A DNA stretch of 64,000 nucleotides, taken from Maledivibacter halophilus (lineage in GTDB: Bacteria > Bacillota > Clostridia > Peptostreptococcales > Caminicellaceae). The position numbers and the translations under genes were made by a program. Shown piece by piece: positions 16,465 to 25,650 of this stretch. The notes beneath the pieces are model-generated. The model searched no databases, was not told the DNA's origin, and worked only from the letters and a program-made list of their open reading frames with translations. Position 1 is the stretch's first letter, and each line of letters opens with the position of its first letter. The stretch spans positions 1 to 64,000 of the forward strand of contig NZ_FUZT01000017.1 of the NCBI RefSeq assembly GCF_900167445.1. The letters run 5' to 3'.

Positions 16465-17955
16465 ATGAAGATCACTTATAATAATTTAGAAGAAAAGATT
16501 GCATTTGAAGGAATTATACTACCTTATTTTGAAGATTGTCAAGGGAATTATGACTCATTGGAAGTTTTAAATAGCAACAAACTTCCAATAGATTATCTAA
16601 AAAGTAAAGACTTATTTTCAGGTCAAAAGAACCAAATATATCATTTGCTTATTTCAAATGAAGACAGGGCTTTAGATCTTGTATTAACCGGACTCGGCAA
16701 AAGAGAAAATTTAAATGGCGACATTTTAAGAAAAGCAGTTGCTAGAGGATATAAAGAATTAAAGAAAAGGAAGGTATCTTCAGTAGGTATTTATTTACAC
16801 GATGTAAAGATAGGCTTAAAATGTAATTATGCTATTGCTAAAAATGCAGCAGAAGCTGTTGTTATGGCTGATTACAAATTTAATGATTATAAAACCGATA
16901 ATAAAAAAGAATGTGTAGAGAAAGTTTCAATTTTATTTAATGACATAAATGATAATTTTAAGAATGGTTTTAATGAAGGTATAAGCTTGGGTAAAAATAA
17001 TATTTTAGCTAGAAGACTTGTCAATGAGCCTGCCAATATATTAACACCGGAAGAATTGGCTAAAAGAACTATTGAACTTGGAAAAGAAAAAGGATTTGAA
17101 GTAGAGATTTATGATTTGGAAAAAATACAAGAATTAAAAATGGAAGCCTATTTATCAGTTGCTATGGGATCAGAGAAGCCTCCTAAATTTATAATAATGA
17201 GATATACAGGTGATCCAGAGGGAGAAACATTAGGGCTTGTAGGTAAAGGTCTTACATATGATTCTGGAGGACTTTCCCTAAAGACTACAAAGGGTATGGT
17301 AACTATGAAGGGGGATATGGCCGGAGCAGCAGCTGTTATAGGGGCAATGTCAGCCATTGCAGAAAACAGATTAAAGGTTAATGTAACAGCTGTTGTAGCA
17401 GCTTGCGAGAACATGATATCTGGTAGGAGCTATAAGCCTGGAGATATTATAAATTCAATGGGAGGTAAAACAATTTTTATTGGTAATACAGATGCAGAAG
17501 GTAGGCTTACATTAATAGATGCAATGCATTATATTGTTACCTATGAAAAAGTAGATAGGGTAGTTGATATTGCGACTCTTACAGGAGCAGCTATCCATTG
17601 TTTAGGGTATGATGCTACTGTAGGTATTGGTAATAATGATGAATTCTTTAAGTCTATGGATAAAAGTTTTGATAAGGCTGGAGAAAAAATATGGAGGATG
17701 CCTATATTTGAAGAATATAAAGAACTGTTGAAACATCCTGAAGCTGATTTAACAAATACTGCTGATAGTCCAGGAACTATTACTGCTGGCATGTTTATTG
17801 GAGAATTTGCCAGGGAAATACCTTGGATTCATTTAGATATTGCAGGAACTTCAGGGGCTAAAAAAGAAAAGGAATATATTTCAAAGGGTGCAACAGGAGT
17901 AGGGGTTAGACCATTATATTATTTGGCTAAGGATATGGCTAAAAAAACTAGATGA
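16465..17955 (+). CDS. pepA: Leucyl aminopeptidase (M17)
   Basis: Cytosolic aminopeptidase of 496 residues with two metal ions at the active site. The C-terminal catalytic domain shows all hallmarks: K261 and D266 in VGKGLTYDSGG, D284 in MKGDMAGAAAV, and D343 and E345 in the signature NTDAEGRL (341-348). The N-terminal macro-like domain is present and the length is normal. ATG start with AAGGAGG upstream. It is monocistronic, and part of an unusually rich set of peptidases in this window. Confidence 0.95.
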   Translation: MKITYNNLEEKIAFEGIILPYFEDCQGNYDSLEVLNSNKLPIDYLKSKDLFSGQKNQIYHLLISNEDRALDLVLTGLGKRENLNGDILRKAVARGYKELKKRKVSSVGIYLHDVKIGLKCNYAIAKNAAEAVVMADYKFNDYKTDNKKECVEKVSILFNDINDNFKNGFNEGISLGKNNILARRLVNEPANILTPEELAKRTIELGKEKGFEVEIYDLEKIQELKMEAYLSVAMGSEKPPKFIIMRYTGDPEGETLGLVGKGLTYDSGGLSLKTTKGMVTMKGDMAGAAAVIGAMSAIAENRLKVNVTAVVAACENMISGRSYKPGDIINSMGGKTIFIGNTDAEGRLTLIDAMHYIVTYEKVDRVVDIATLTGAAIHCLGYDATVGIGNNDEFFKSMDKSFDKAGEKIWRMPIFEEYKELLKHPEADLTNTADSPGTITAGMFIGEFAREIPWIHLDIAGTSGAKKEKEYISKGATGVGVRPLYYLAKDMAKKTR

Positions 17956-18071
17956 TTAAGGCTTATTTCCTTTATTACAGACTAGACCATCCTTTACTGA
18001 TTTTTTTCTTGAAAAAAGAAAATAATTTTTATAAAACATACAAGGAATTCAAATAAACGTATAGAATACAT

Positions 18072-18112
18072 AATATTAAGAATAGAACAGTTGTTTTCTG
18101 TTCTTAATATTT
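18072..18112 (+). other. Inverted repeat before the PP2C gene
   Basis: Arms AATATTAAGAA...CAG and CTGTTCTTAATATT with an internal bulge, ending 22 bp before the start codon of the PAS/PP2C gene. Could be a leader hairpin or a terminator-like structure for upstream transcription. Confidence 0.4.
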
Positions 18113-18133
18113 ATATAAAATGGAGATGCCAAA

Positions 18134-19249
18134 ATGGAAAAAATATTAACTAAAAAGTTAGAAAGACAGATAAAATTTACTGAAGATATATTGGCAGGAA
18201 TGATAGATCTGGTAAGGGTTATAGATAAAAACAATAGGGTGGTTTTCGTAAATGAACCAATGAAGAAATTACTTGGTGATATAAAGGGGGAAATTTGCTA
18301 TAGAGCCTTGGGAAAATCATGTAAATGCAACGTTTGTATAACCGAAACAGCTATAAGAGATGGAAAAATTGTTACGAAAGAGGAATTAATAGGAGATAGA
18401 ATTTTTTCTGTTGTGAGTTCTCCTATACGAGATGAAGAAGGTAAGATATATTGTGCCGTTGAGGTTTTTAGAGATGTTACTGAAAAAAAGAAAATGGAAA
18501 AAACTATATTAGATAAAAATCTTAAGATGAAAAGAGATTTGGATTTTGCAAAAAAAATTCAGCAGAGGATAATACCTAAAGATGGCATTTATAATGATAT
18601 GATAGAAATACACTCAAAATATATTCCAAGTGAAATATTAGGTGGAGATGTTTTTGATATTATAGATATAGATGAAGAAAATATAGGTCTGTATATGGCT
18701 GATGTTGCAGGTCATGGAATAACAGCTTCTATGATTACAATGTTTATAAGACAAACATTAAAAAACATGGAAAAGGATGCCCTTGATCCAGCATATACGC
18801 TTAATTACCTAAAATGTAGATATAAAGAGCTCAATCTTGATGATAATTATTATTTCACTATTCTTTATGGAGTATTTAATAAGAAGTCTTCGACAATAAG
18901 GATTGTGAATGGTGGGCATAATTGTATGCCTATTGTCTTTGAAAAAGGTGATGTAAGGGAAATGTTTTTACCAGGATTACCCATATGTAATCTCTTTGAT
19001 TCTGTACAGTATAAAGAGTGTAGCATAAATCTTGATAGGGGAGACAGAATGCTTTTCTATACCGATGGGATACTAGAAGCAAGAAATATCAATAAGGAAG
19101 TCTATTCAGATAGAATACTTAAAATATGCCTAGAAAATCCATCAGCTAAAGGTGATAAGTTAATTAAAGATATTATTGATGATGTAAAAAATTTTTCTAA
19201 TAATAGAATTGATGATGATATAGCTATAATGATGATGGAAGTGTTGTAG
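18134..19249 (+). CDS. PAS domain plus SpoIIE/RsbU-type PP2C phosphatase
   Basis: 371 residues. An N-terminal PAS sensor domain (about 10-120) contains a cysteine cluster, C-x7-C-x-C-x2-C (CYRALGKSCKCNVC), which could hold a metal or cofactor. A short linker helix leads to the SpoIIE/RsbU phosphatase domain (about 150-371), recognised by FAKKIQQRIIPKDG, ILGGDVFDI, MADVAGHGITASM and FYTDGILEAR. Such enzymes dephosphorylate anti-anti-sigma proteins of the SpoIIAA/RsbV type; no partner switch genes adjoin it. No membrane segment, so cytoplasmic. ATG with GGAGA upstream. Confidence 0.9.
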   Translation: MEKILTKKLERQIKFTEDILAGMIDLVRVIDKNNRVVFVNEPMKKLLGDIKGEICYRALGKSCKCNVCITETAIRDGKIVTKEELIGDRIFSVVSSPIRDEEGKIYCAVEVFRDVTEKKKMEKTILDKNLKMKRDLDFAKKIQQRIIPKDGIYNDMIEIHSKYIPSEILGGDVFDIIDIDEENIGLYMADVAGHGITASMITMFIRQTLKNMEKDALDPAYTLNYLKCRYKELNLDDNYYFTILYGVFNKKSSTIRIVNGGHNCMPIVFEKGDVREMFLPGLPICNLFDSVQYKECSINLDRGDRMLFYTDGILEARNINKEVYSDRILKICLENPSAKGDKLIKDIIDDVKNFSNNRIDDDIAIMMMEVL

Positions 19250-19255
19250 CAAAAG

Positions 19256-19288
19256 GACCCGGGATAAAATATCCCGGGTCTATTATTT
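19256..19288. terminator. Bidirectional terminator
   Basis: Perfect stem GACCCGGGAT / ATCCCGGGTC with loop AAAAT, T-rich on the + side (TATTATTT) and CTTTT on the minus side. It separates two convergent transcription units. Confidence 0.85.
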
Positions 19289-19291
19289 CAG

Positions 19292-20761
19292 TTATAAGGT
19301 ATTACAATTGCAGTTATTTTCTATAGGTTTTTTATATACATATGCTGCCAGTAAAATAATTATAAGGGACAATATTGTATAGAAAGCTCTATTTGTTATT
19401 ATATCCGGTCTCCAGGTAATGTAATCCTTATAATTTCCCAAATAATTGAATCGGATTATAAATCTATATAAGCTGTAATCACCACCTAATGTTTGTATAG
19501 AAGAAAACCATAATAGAAATTGGGAAATGATAGGTATAGATATCTTGTTGAAAATCCCAAATAAAAGCATTGAAATAGCAACAGTAAATAAAATGGTTGG
19601 AGCTATCCATGTTAAAGTATATTTATAAAAGGCCCAGATGTCTATTAAGTAATTATAGTTTTTGCTTATCCTATAAAAAACGTATGTTGAATGGGTTGCT
19701 AATATTAAATAACATATTAGCAAGCTAATACAGACTCCGCTATATTTTGATAGTATATAGATAATGGGAGATATTTTTTTGTTCCCAAATAAATTAGAAA
19801 TATTCTTCTTCCTATCCCTTAAAAACATGGCTGCCACTACAAATATGGGATAAAATCCTGCGGTTATACCCATATAATCAGAAAGATATCTTCCATATGC
19901 ACTTGTTACTTTATCTTTATTCAAAATTTCTTTAAAATCCTTAAGGGCATCTATATAGGTTTTGTTTTGTAAATAAATTCTATTTCTATATTTTTTGGAA
20001 AAAATAGTTGTATCGCCAAATTCTTTATCTAGCTTATCTAGTATCAATTCATATTTTTTATAGTTAACAGGATCTATAAGATTTCCCTTTTCATCTATTC
20101 CATAGGGACTTATTCTTTTCATGGCATTTTCTAAGCTGTTTTTTTGATTGTGGGATAACTCTTTATAAAGAGTTAATATTGGATTACTTTTCAAATATTT
20201 GTTCATATTTAACATCATGCTCATTTCCCTATAGCCTGCTCTAATTTTAAGATTTTCATCTTCAATGGGTTTGTGGCCATAGTACATGTCCAGAAAAATA
20301 TTATCTCGGTATTTCGGGCTATATATGGTATTTCCTCCTAATGCTTTATCTATTTGATTTTTAATTTTCTGAAACTCATTATAGGAAACTAAAATTTCAG
20401 GAATGCTTTCATTATTTAGTTTGTCATTATAGACTTTATTTTTCATTTTCTGTAGAAAATTTTTTTGCTCCATATTAAGCTTTTTCCATCTTTTAGTCCC
20501 GAGAATATATTTTACGTAGGCTTCATTTTCCAGGTTGTAATTCATTCTATAATAAATGAAGGTCATTTCATTTATCTTGTTATCTAAAATACCCCTTGTT
20601 CCATCATCCTTTAAGTTGCTGTAAAGAGGCTTTAAAGGATCATAAGGTGATGATGGAACATACTGGGTTATATAATATATAACAAGTACAAGGAGGAACA
20701 TATAAAAAGTAATACTTTTTAATTGATTTTTAATTTCTTTATTCATTAACTTTAAGAACAT
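19292..20761 (-). CDS. ABC-2-type membrane permease, operon gene 6
   Basis: 489 residues from ATG 20761, which has AAAGGTG 6 bases upstream; a longer form starting at 20842 would overlap the previous gene and adds no recognisable segment. One N-terminal membrane segment is followed by a large soluble loop (about 50-290) and then about five hydrophobic segments, the layout of ABC-2-type exporter permeases. It is the last gene of the minus-strand operon with an ABC ATPase, two other permeases and an ECF sigma factor. Substrate unknown. Confidence 0.7.
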   Translation of the reverse strand: MFLKLMNKEIKNQLKSITFYMFLLVLVIYYITQYVPSSPYDPLKPLYSNLKDDGTRGILDNKINEMTFIYYRMNYNLENEAYVKYILGTKRWKKLNMEQKNFLQKMKNKVYNDKLNNESIPEILVSYNEFQKIKNQIDKALGGNTIYSPKYRDNIFLDMYYGHKPIEDENLKIRAGYREMSMMLNMNKYLKSNPILTLYKELSHNQKNSLENAMKRISPYGIDEKGNLIDPVNYKKYELILDKLDKEFGDTTIFSKKYRNRIYLQNKTYIDALKDFKEILNKDKVTSAYGRYLSDYMGITAGFYPIFVVAAMFLRDRKKNISNLFGNKKISPIIYILSKYSGVCISLLICYLILATHSTYVFYRISKNYNYLIDIWAFYKYTLTWIAPTILFTVAISMLLFGIFNKISIPIISQFLLWFSSIQTLGGDYSLYRFIIRFNYLGNYKDYITWRPDIITNRAFYTILSLIIILLAAYVYKKPIENNCNCNTL

Positions 20762-20804
20762 ATTTTCACCTTTTTTCATTTTTAAAATGTTTATATTTTT
20801 TGAA

Positions 20805-21080
20805 TCAATTAAAATTATGCTCATAATATAGTGAAAAGCCAAGGATATAAAGACTCAAAAACGCCGTGATAGTTTCATTAAATTCTTTTGTAATTATTAT
20901 AGGGACAGAGATTAATATGAGTCCTGTACCAAAGGTTAGAAGGTTTTTTAATTTCCTCATTTTGAGTCTATGAAGTTTTTCTAGCTCATTTTCTTCTTTA
21001 TGTCTTTGATGCTTTAGATATCTTGTCTTTTTCCATATGGCATCAATGAATTCCTTATCCTTATCATTGAAATTAGACAT
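20805..21080 (-). CDS. Small membrane protein, candidate anti-sigma factor
   Basis: 91 residues: a charged, helical N-terminal half (1-45, rich in Lys and Glu) and two hydrophobic segments (about 47-62 and 69-85). Its ATG overlaps the stop of the ECF sigma gene by 8 bp, with GGAGGGG upstream, so translation is probably coupled. A small membrane protein coupled to an ECF sigma factor is the usual arrangement for an anti-sigma factor; this role is inferred from position and shape, not from a recognised family. Confidence 0.65.
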   Translation of the reverse strand: MSNFNDKDKEFIDAIWKKTRYLKHQRHKEENELEKLHRLKMRKLKNLLTFGTGLILISVPIIITKEFNETITAFLSLYILGFSLYYEHNFN

Positions 21081-21615
21081 TTAAGTACCCCTCCTTTTCT
21101 ATCAAGGACTTCAGTTTTTTCCTTGCCCTATAAATCAGCACTTTTATACCTGCATTGCTTTTTCCCATGATTTTAGCTGCTTCCTTATAGCTAAAGCTTT
21201 CATAGTCAATAAGATGAATTGCTGTTTTATAGTCTTCTTTTAGCTTATTTAAATTTCTATTAACGCAGTTTGCCTTGTCTCGTTTTATTATAGTATCCTC
21301 TAGGGCTTCGCCTTTAGATATAAGCGATTTATCATCATAGAGAGGAGTATCTCTTTTTTTTCGTATATAATCTATACTCTTATTTCTGATTATAGTAAAG
21401 AGATAGGTTTTAAAGGAATATTTGCTATTATATTTATCCTTGTAAACATAAATGTAGGCAAAGGCATCTTGGACTATATCTTCTGCCATAAAAGGATCAT
21501 GGATAAAACGCTGAGAGAAGCTTATGGCCTTATGTCTATATTTAATTATAAGCCTTTCAAAGGCATCTTTATCTCCTCCTTGAAAGCTTGCCATTAATTC
21601 TTTGTCAGTATCCAT
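21073..21615 (-). CDS. ECF-type RNA polymerase sigma factor
   Basis: 180 residues with sigma regions 2 (FIHDPFMAEDIVQDAFAYIY, about 38-57, and FKTYLFTIIRNKSIDYIRKK) and 4 (YKTAIHLIDYESFSYKEAAK followed by IMGKSNAGIKVLIYRARKKL). ATG with AGAGGGG upstream. It is embedded in an ABC exporter operon, between two permease genes, with a small membrane protein coupled behind. An ECF-like promoter (TGTAAC-N17-CGAA) lies in front of the whole operon, so it may drive its own operon. Confidence 0.9.
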   Translation of the reverse strand: MDTDKELMASFQGGDKDAFERLIIKYRHKAISFSQRFIHDPFMAEDIVQDAFAYIYVYKDKYNSKYSFKTYLFTIIRNKSIDYIRKKRDTPLYDDKSLISKGEALEDTIIKRDKANCVNRNLNKLKEDYKTAIHLIDYESFSYKEAAKIMGKSNAGIKVLIYRARKKLKSLIEKEGYLNV

Positions 21616-21639
21616 TTTAAATACCCCTCTTATTTTATG

Positions 21640-22374
21640 CTAAATAGTTTCAGATTTTTTGCAAGTTATTACAAATAGTATTATACCAAATAATACAAAG
21701 ATGGCTCTGCTGATCATAAAATCCATGGGTATATTATAGGGAACTATTCCCGTAGTGTTATCCTTCCACACTGTATATCCATAATTTAAAAGAAAATTAT
21801 TTCCATATAAATCTATCCAAACTGGAAATTTAAAATTTAGACCGTTTAAAAAGGCAAAGGGGATTAAAGCATACAGGAGTTTTAAGCTCATCTTTCCAAC
21901 AATCATACAAAGTCCTAAAAAAAGTATAAAGCTGGGGATTAGAAAATATATGATTGGCTTTATAAAGCTTGCATAATTATAAAACTTAAATAATACACCA
22001 TAGTATATAAAGCTGATTATTATTGGAATAAACAGAGTAGTTAAGTAAGCTATAAATATGGAAGCTGCCTTTATAGTATAATATTTTGTTTGAGTTATAG
22101 GTGTAGAATATATTATTTTTCTGGCTTTAATTTCTTTTTCAGAAAAAACATTTGTAGATAAAAGTATTAAAATAGTTATAAGTAGTGGAGAAATTAATGT
22201 TGTAAAGTTTGAATAGCTCCACTTTGAAAAGGGAGCAGTACCATACTCCCCGTGGATTACCAGCCTCAATAATTTATCAGATGTAGATAATATTAAAATT
22301 AAAGACATATAAAAATATTTTTTATTAAAAACTAATCTTTTAATTTCATGCTTTATTAAACTTAAATTATTCAA
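21640..22374 (-). CDS. ABC-2-type permease, operon gene 3
   Basis: 244 residues with six hydrophobic segments, the size of a single ABC-2 permease domain. It begins with TTG at 22374, inside the end of the peptidase-permease gene (8-bp overlap), with GAGGAGG just upstream. N-terminal MNNLSLIKHEIKRLVFNKKY resembles the start of the upstream permease (MNNLVLLKNEIKTLLKQKN), suggesting the two arose from a common ancestor and form a heterodimeric channel with the ATPase encoded first in the operon. Confidence 0.8.
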   Translation of the reverse strand: MNNLSLIKHEIKRLVFNKKYFYMSLILILSTSDKLLRLVIHGEYGTAPFSKWSYSNFTTLISPLLITILILLSTNVFSEKEIKARKIIYSTPITQTKYYTIKAASIFIAYLTTLFIPIIISFIYYGVLFKFYNYASFIKPIIYFLIPSFILFLGLCMIVGKMSLKLLYALIPFAFLNGLNFKFPVWIDLYGNNFLLNYGYTVWKDNTTGIVPYNIPMDFMISRAIFVLFGIILFVITCKKSETI

Positions 22375-24535
22375 AATTCATAGCCTCCTCTGTTAAATCC
22401 ATTTCATTTAAGAAATTTTCATAGGTTAATTTGCCAAACCGATGGCTGTAATAAATCTTTGAGAGATTAGATAAAAACTTATCCTCTCCAATACGTTCTT
22501 CTGCCGCCAAAAGCATTATTGGCATCTTGTGATATGCTTGCATTTTTTTATACTCAAGCTCTAATTGTTTGGCGTAAAATTTACTTAGCTTTTTCTTTTC
22601 CCTTGGATTTTTTATGTAATAGTTGTTATTTAGTTTGTTTACGTTACTATTCCATGAAAAAAGGAAATAACTAGATTCCTTTTCACCGAATTTATTCTCC
22701 ATATATTTACAAGATGAATAATTAGCCAAGCCCTCACTACTCCAAGGCATATCACCAACTGGTTCTACTGATGTTCCCCACCATTGATGAGATATTTCAT
22801 GGGCTATTAGATTTATATCATGGAGAAAAGTGAAATCACTTTTTCTAAATATATCTATATCATCATTTGCTTTTTTTCCCAATTCCCTGTTTAGTATGTA
22901 TTCAGCAAAGGTAACAATATTTATGGATGAATGACCTCCTGGTTTATATATAGATGTTTCAACTATTTTAAGTGGATATTTATCTGAAGGATATGCTCCA
23001 AAGTTTTTTTCGTAAAAAGCAAATATATCTATTAAATAATCTTCAATATTTCTATGTTTAATGTACTCTTCATGTCTTGGGCTGTAGTAAAATTCTATAG
23101 GGGTATTGCCTAAGCTCAGTTCTTTTTTTACATATTTACCTGCAAAAACTGCTAAATCCATACTTGGTGCTTCTAAAGTATAATTCCATTTTTTGTATCC
23201 CTTCTCTTTTGTAACTTCTGTAAGTTTACCGGGAGTTACTAAAGACAAATTATCCGGGGCTTTAAAATATCCTGTACTTGTAATCATTTTCTTTGTTTCT
23301 GTAAGGGGTCTAAAAATCCAGTTTGAATTTTCCAATAAGTATATGCTGTCGTTACATATGTAGCCTGCATATCCCATGGCGCCATCATATTTGATGTTCC
23401 CACTATAGGATATGTCGATTGAAATATTTTTTTCTTTAGGAATGTTTATATAAATTATATTTGTACTATTTTTTCTTTTATAGTTTTCTGTTTTTCCATT
23501 CACTTTAACATCTTTTATATCAAGACCTTCATTAATGGAAAACTTAATGTAATCAGCTTTAGAATTATTATGAAATTTATAGTTTACATTGGCCTCCATT
23601 TTACCTTTATCGGCATAGAATACAACTTGAGGATTGATTTCTTCAAGCATTACTTTAGATATTATTTCTTCATTATCAGCTATAATGCTATTATATTTGT
23701 TCATATAGGGCTCTTTAACCCATATAAAAGATATGCCTAAAATACTTATAAATAGCAACAAGGGTATAATATTTGATTTCATATTTATTTTTAATGATCT
23801 AAAGAGGGTTAAAGTATATCTTCTTCTGCATAATAGGCCTAATAACAGTATAAATATAGCTATACATATCCAAAGAAGCCTATTGTACTCAATTAATTTA
23901 CCTGCTGGCTTTATACCGGCAAAATCAGAAAAAACAGGTATGGCAGGTTTTACCCACAGTAATAAATAATTTGATGAAAAAACCCCTATGGAGTATAAAA
24001 TTCCCATGGATAAAAGACTAATATCTATACTGTCGGTTATCATGTATAAACCGCTGCTTATAACTATCGATAAAGCTAGGGGAATAAGTAAAATTATAGT
24101 GTATGTATAGGCATATATTGAAAATTCAATTGGTATATTAAATATAAAATTTTGAATTCCCAGTACTATTATCAAGCCTGATAATACAGTGATGAGGGAA
24201 ATAGATATTATTGAAATCATTCTTATTACATTAAGCTTAAAATAGTTTATAGATGAATGAATTATATCTATTGTATTTTTTCTTTGATCTTTACTAAGGG
24301 TTAGAACTGTTAATATGCAGAATAAAAGAGCACCTAATGTTATTCCATACTGGGCACTTCCAAAGGATATGGTCGTGGAAGTTTTCTTGATTTCGTGCAT
24401 CATCATTTCATTTGAATTGTTTATTGAATTTATTCCAAAAACCATAAAGACATTCATTAGAAATATACTTGCTATGACGTTTTTTTGTTTCAGTAGAGTT
24501 TTTATTTCATTTTTTAACAATACTAAGTTATTCAT
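22367..24535 (-). CDS. ABC-2 permease fused to an M1-type metallopeptidase
   Basis: 722 residues. The first 270 form about six to seven membrane segments of an ABC-2 permease; the rest is an M1 (gluzincin) aminopeptidase-like domain outside the membrane. The zinc site is HEISH (579-583) with the third ligand Glu601 in WSSEGLANY. The exopeptidase motif GxMEN is not seen; the matching place reads KPGGHSSINIVTFAE (531-545). Fusions of this kind are known in bacterial ABC exporters, but their substrates are poorly defined. Overlaps its neighbours by 8 bp on both sides, so tightly coupled. Confidence 0.85.
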   Translation of the reverse strand: MNNLVLLKNEIKTLLKQKNVIASIFLMNVFMVFGINSINNSNEMMMHEIKKTSTTISFGSAQYGITLGALLFCILTVLTLSKDQRKNTIDIIHSSINYFKLNVIRMISIISISLITVLSGLIIVLGIQNFIFNIPIEFSIYAYTYTIILLIPLALSIVISSGLYMITDSIDISLLSMGILYSIGVFSSNYLLLWVKPAIPVFSDFAGIKPAGKLIEYNRLLWICIAIFILLLGLLCRRRYTLTLFRSLKINMKSNIIPLLLFISILGISFIWVKEPYMNKYNSIIADNEEIISKVMLEEINPQVVFYADKGKMEANVNYKFHNNSKADYIKFSINEGLDIKDVKVNGKTENYKRKNSTNIIYINIPKEKNISIDISYSGNIKYDGAMGYAGYICNDSIYLLENSNWIFRPLTETKKMITSTGYFKAPDNLSLVTPGKLTEVTKEKGYKKWNYTLEAPSMDLAVFAGKYVKKELSLGNTPIEFYYSPRHEEYIKHRNIEDYLIDIFAFYEKNFGAYPSDKYPLKIVETSIYKPGGHSSINIVTFAEYILNRELGKKANDDIDIFRKSDFTFLHDINLIAHEISHQWWGTSVEPVGDMPWSSEGLANYSSCKYMENKFGEKESSYFLFSWNSNVNKLNNNYYIKNPREKKKLSKFYAKQLELEYKKMQAYHKMPIMLLAAEERIGEDKFLSNLSKIYYSHRFGKLTYENFLNEMDLTEEAMNFE

Positions 24536-25406
24536 GGGTAAAGACTCCTTCCATCATCATACAATACATATAGGCATCTTCTAAAGATGGAGTAATTTCT
24601 GCTGTATTAGGGGGTAAGTTTCTTGCAACAACCCTATAGTCCATTCCTTTAGCTGTTACTCTAGTTGAAACAATCTTTAAATCTTTTTCATAAAGTTCGT
24701 CTTCTACCCCTTCCTGCTCAATAATCCCCACATGGCCAAGGGATTTTTTTACCAGTTCATTGGGTAATCCGTCAAATAAAATCTTACCCTTATTGAGTAT
24801 AATAAGGCGGTTGCATATGGATTCTACATCTTCAATAATATGAGTGGATAAAATTACTATTTTTTTACTGGCTCCCTTTGAAAATAGATTTCTAAACTTA
24901 ATTCTTTCTTCCGGGTCAAGACCTACCGTAGGTTCATCTACAATAAATATTTCCGGGTCGTTTAGCATTGCCTGGGCTATTCCTACTCTTTGTTTTTGAC
25001 CTCCTGATAGGGTTTTTATCTTTTCTTTTTTCTTTTCTGTTAAATTAGTTTCATAAATGCATTTTTCAATGATTTTCTTTTTATTATTTCCTATTCCTTT
25101 TAAGCAAGCAATATAGTCAAGGAACTCTTCTACCTTGAGTTCATCATATAATCCAAAATCCTGGGGAAGATATCCTAATCTTTCCTTTAAATAATTTTCG
25201 TTTTTCCTAAGATTTTTGTTATCTATATTTATAGACCCAGAGCTGGCTTTAAGCTGACCTATTAAAAGCTTCATAAGTGTGCTTTTCCCTGCTCCATTGG
25301 GACCAACCAGACCTATCATTCCGGGACCTTTAATATCCAAGTTTATATTATCAAGGGCCTTCACTTTTCTGAAATTTTTACTTAAATTTTTAATATTTAT
25401 TTCCAT
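24528..25406 (-). CDS. ABC transporter ATP-binding protein, operon gene 1
   Basis: 292-residue ATPase that powers the exporter encoded behind it. Walker A GPNGAGKSTLMKLL (about 34-47), signature LSGGQKQRVGIAQAM, Walker B EIFIVDEPTVGLDPEER and the switch His in LSTHIIEDVE are all intact. The C-terminal 80 residues are a typical extension of exporter ATPases. ATG with GAAGGAG upstream, only about 17 bases after the predicted transcription start. First gene of a six-gene operon. Confidence 0.95.
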   Translation of the reverse strand: MEINIKNLSKNFRKVKALDNINLDIKGPGMIGLVGPNGAGKSTLMKLLIGQLKASSGSINIDNKNLRKNENYLKERLGYLPQDFGLYDELKVEEFLDYIACLKGIGNNKKKIIEKCIYETNLTEKKKEKIKTLSGGQKQRVGIAQAMLNDPEIFIVDEPTVGLDPEERIKFRNLFSKGASKKIVILSTHIIEDVESICNRLIILNKGKILFDGLPNELVKKSLGHVGIIEQEGVEDELYEKDLKIVSTRVTAKGMDYRVVARNLPPNTAEITPSLEDAYMYCMMMEGVFTHE

Positions 25407-25429
25407 TTAAATCACTCCTTCATTACTTA

Positions 25430-25456
25430 TTCGTATCTGCAAGGAGAAAAGTTACA
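25430..25456 (-). promoter_or_regulatory. ECF-type promoter of the ABC/M1-peptidase operon
   Basis: Minus strand: -35 TGTAAC (25451-25456), 17-bp spacer, -10 CGAA (25430-25433). This fits the TGTAAC-N16/17-CGWC layout of Bacillus ECF promoters. No sigma-A promoter is apparent here. The predicted start leaves just enough room for the Shine-Dalgarno site of the ATPase gene. Confidence 0.55.
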
Positions 25457-25575
25457 CCCAAATTTAGTTCTAATTTGTTATAACTAAACAATGACTTAAA
25501 GATTGAACAAATTCAATTTGTATTCAAAACTAATTAGAAATATCCTAATCTTGTAACTTGCAGCTTGGATCTAAA

Positions 25576-25595
25576 ATATGTCGTCAGACATATTT
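25576..25595. other. Short inverted repeat upstream of the DUF5711 gene
   Basis: AATATGTC / GACATATT around GTCA, just upstream of a TATAAT at 25605-25610. Possible operator or small hairpin. Confidence 0.35.
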
Positions 25596-25650
25596 ATAAT
25601 ATGTTATAATAAAATCTAAGATAAATTGACCTTTTAAGGGGTGAAGGACC

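Noticed and set aside
20762-20842. Longer N-terminus for the last permease of the ABC operon
   Set aside because: It would overlap the preceding gene, and the Shine-Dalgarno site AAAGGTG lies just before the internal ATG at 20761.
22640-22800. Frameshift at the M1 zinc site because the Glu spacing is one residue short
   Set aside because: The frame is continuous and open on both sides; spacing varies in permease-fused M1 domains.
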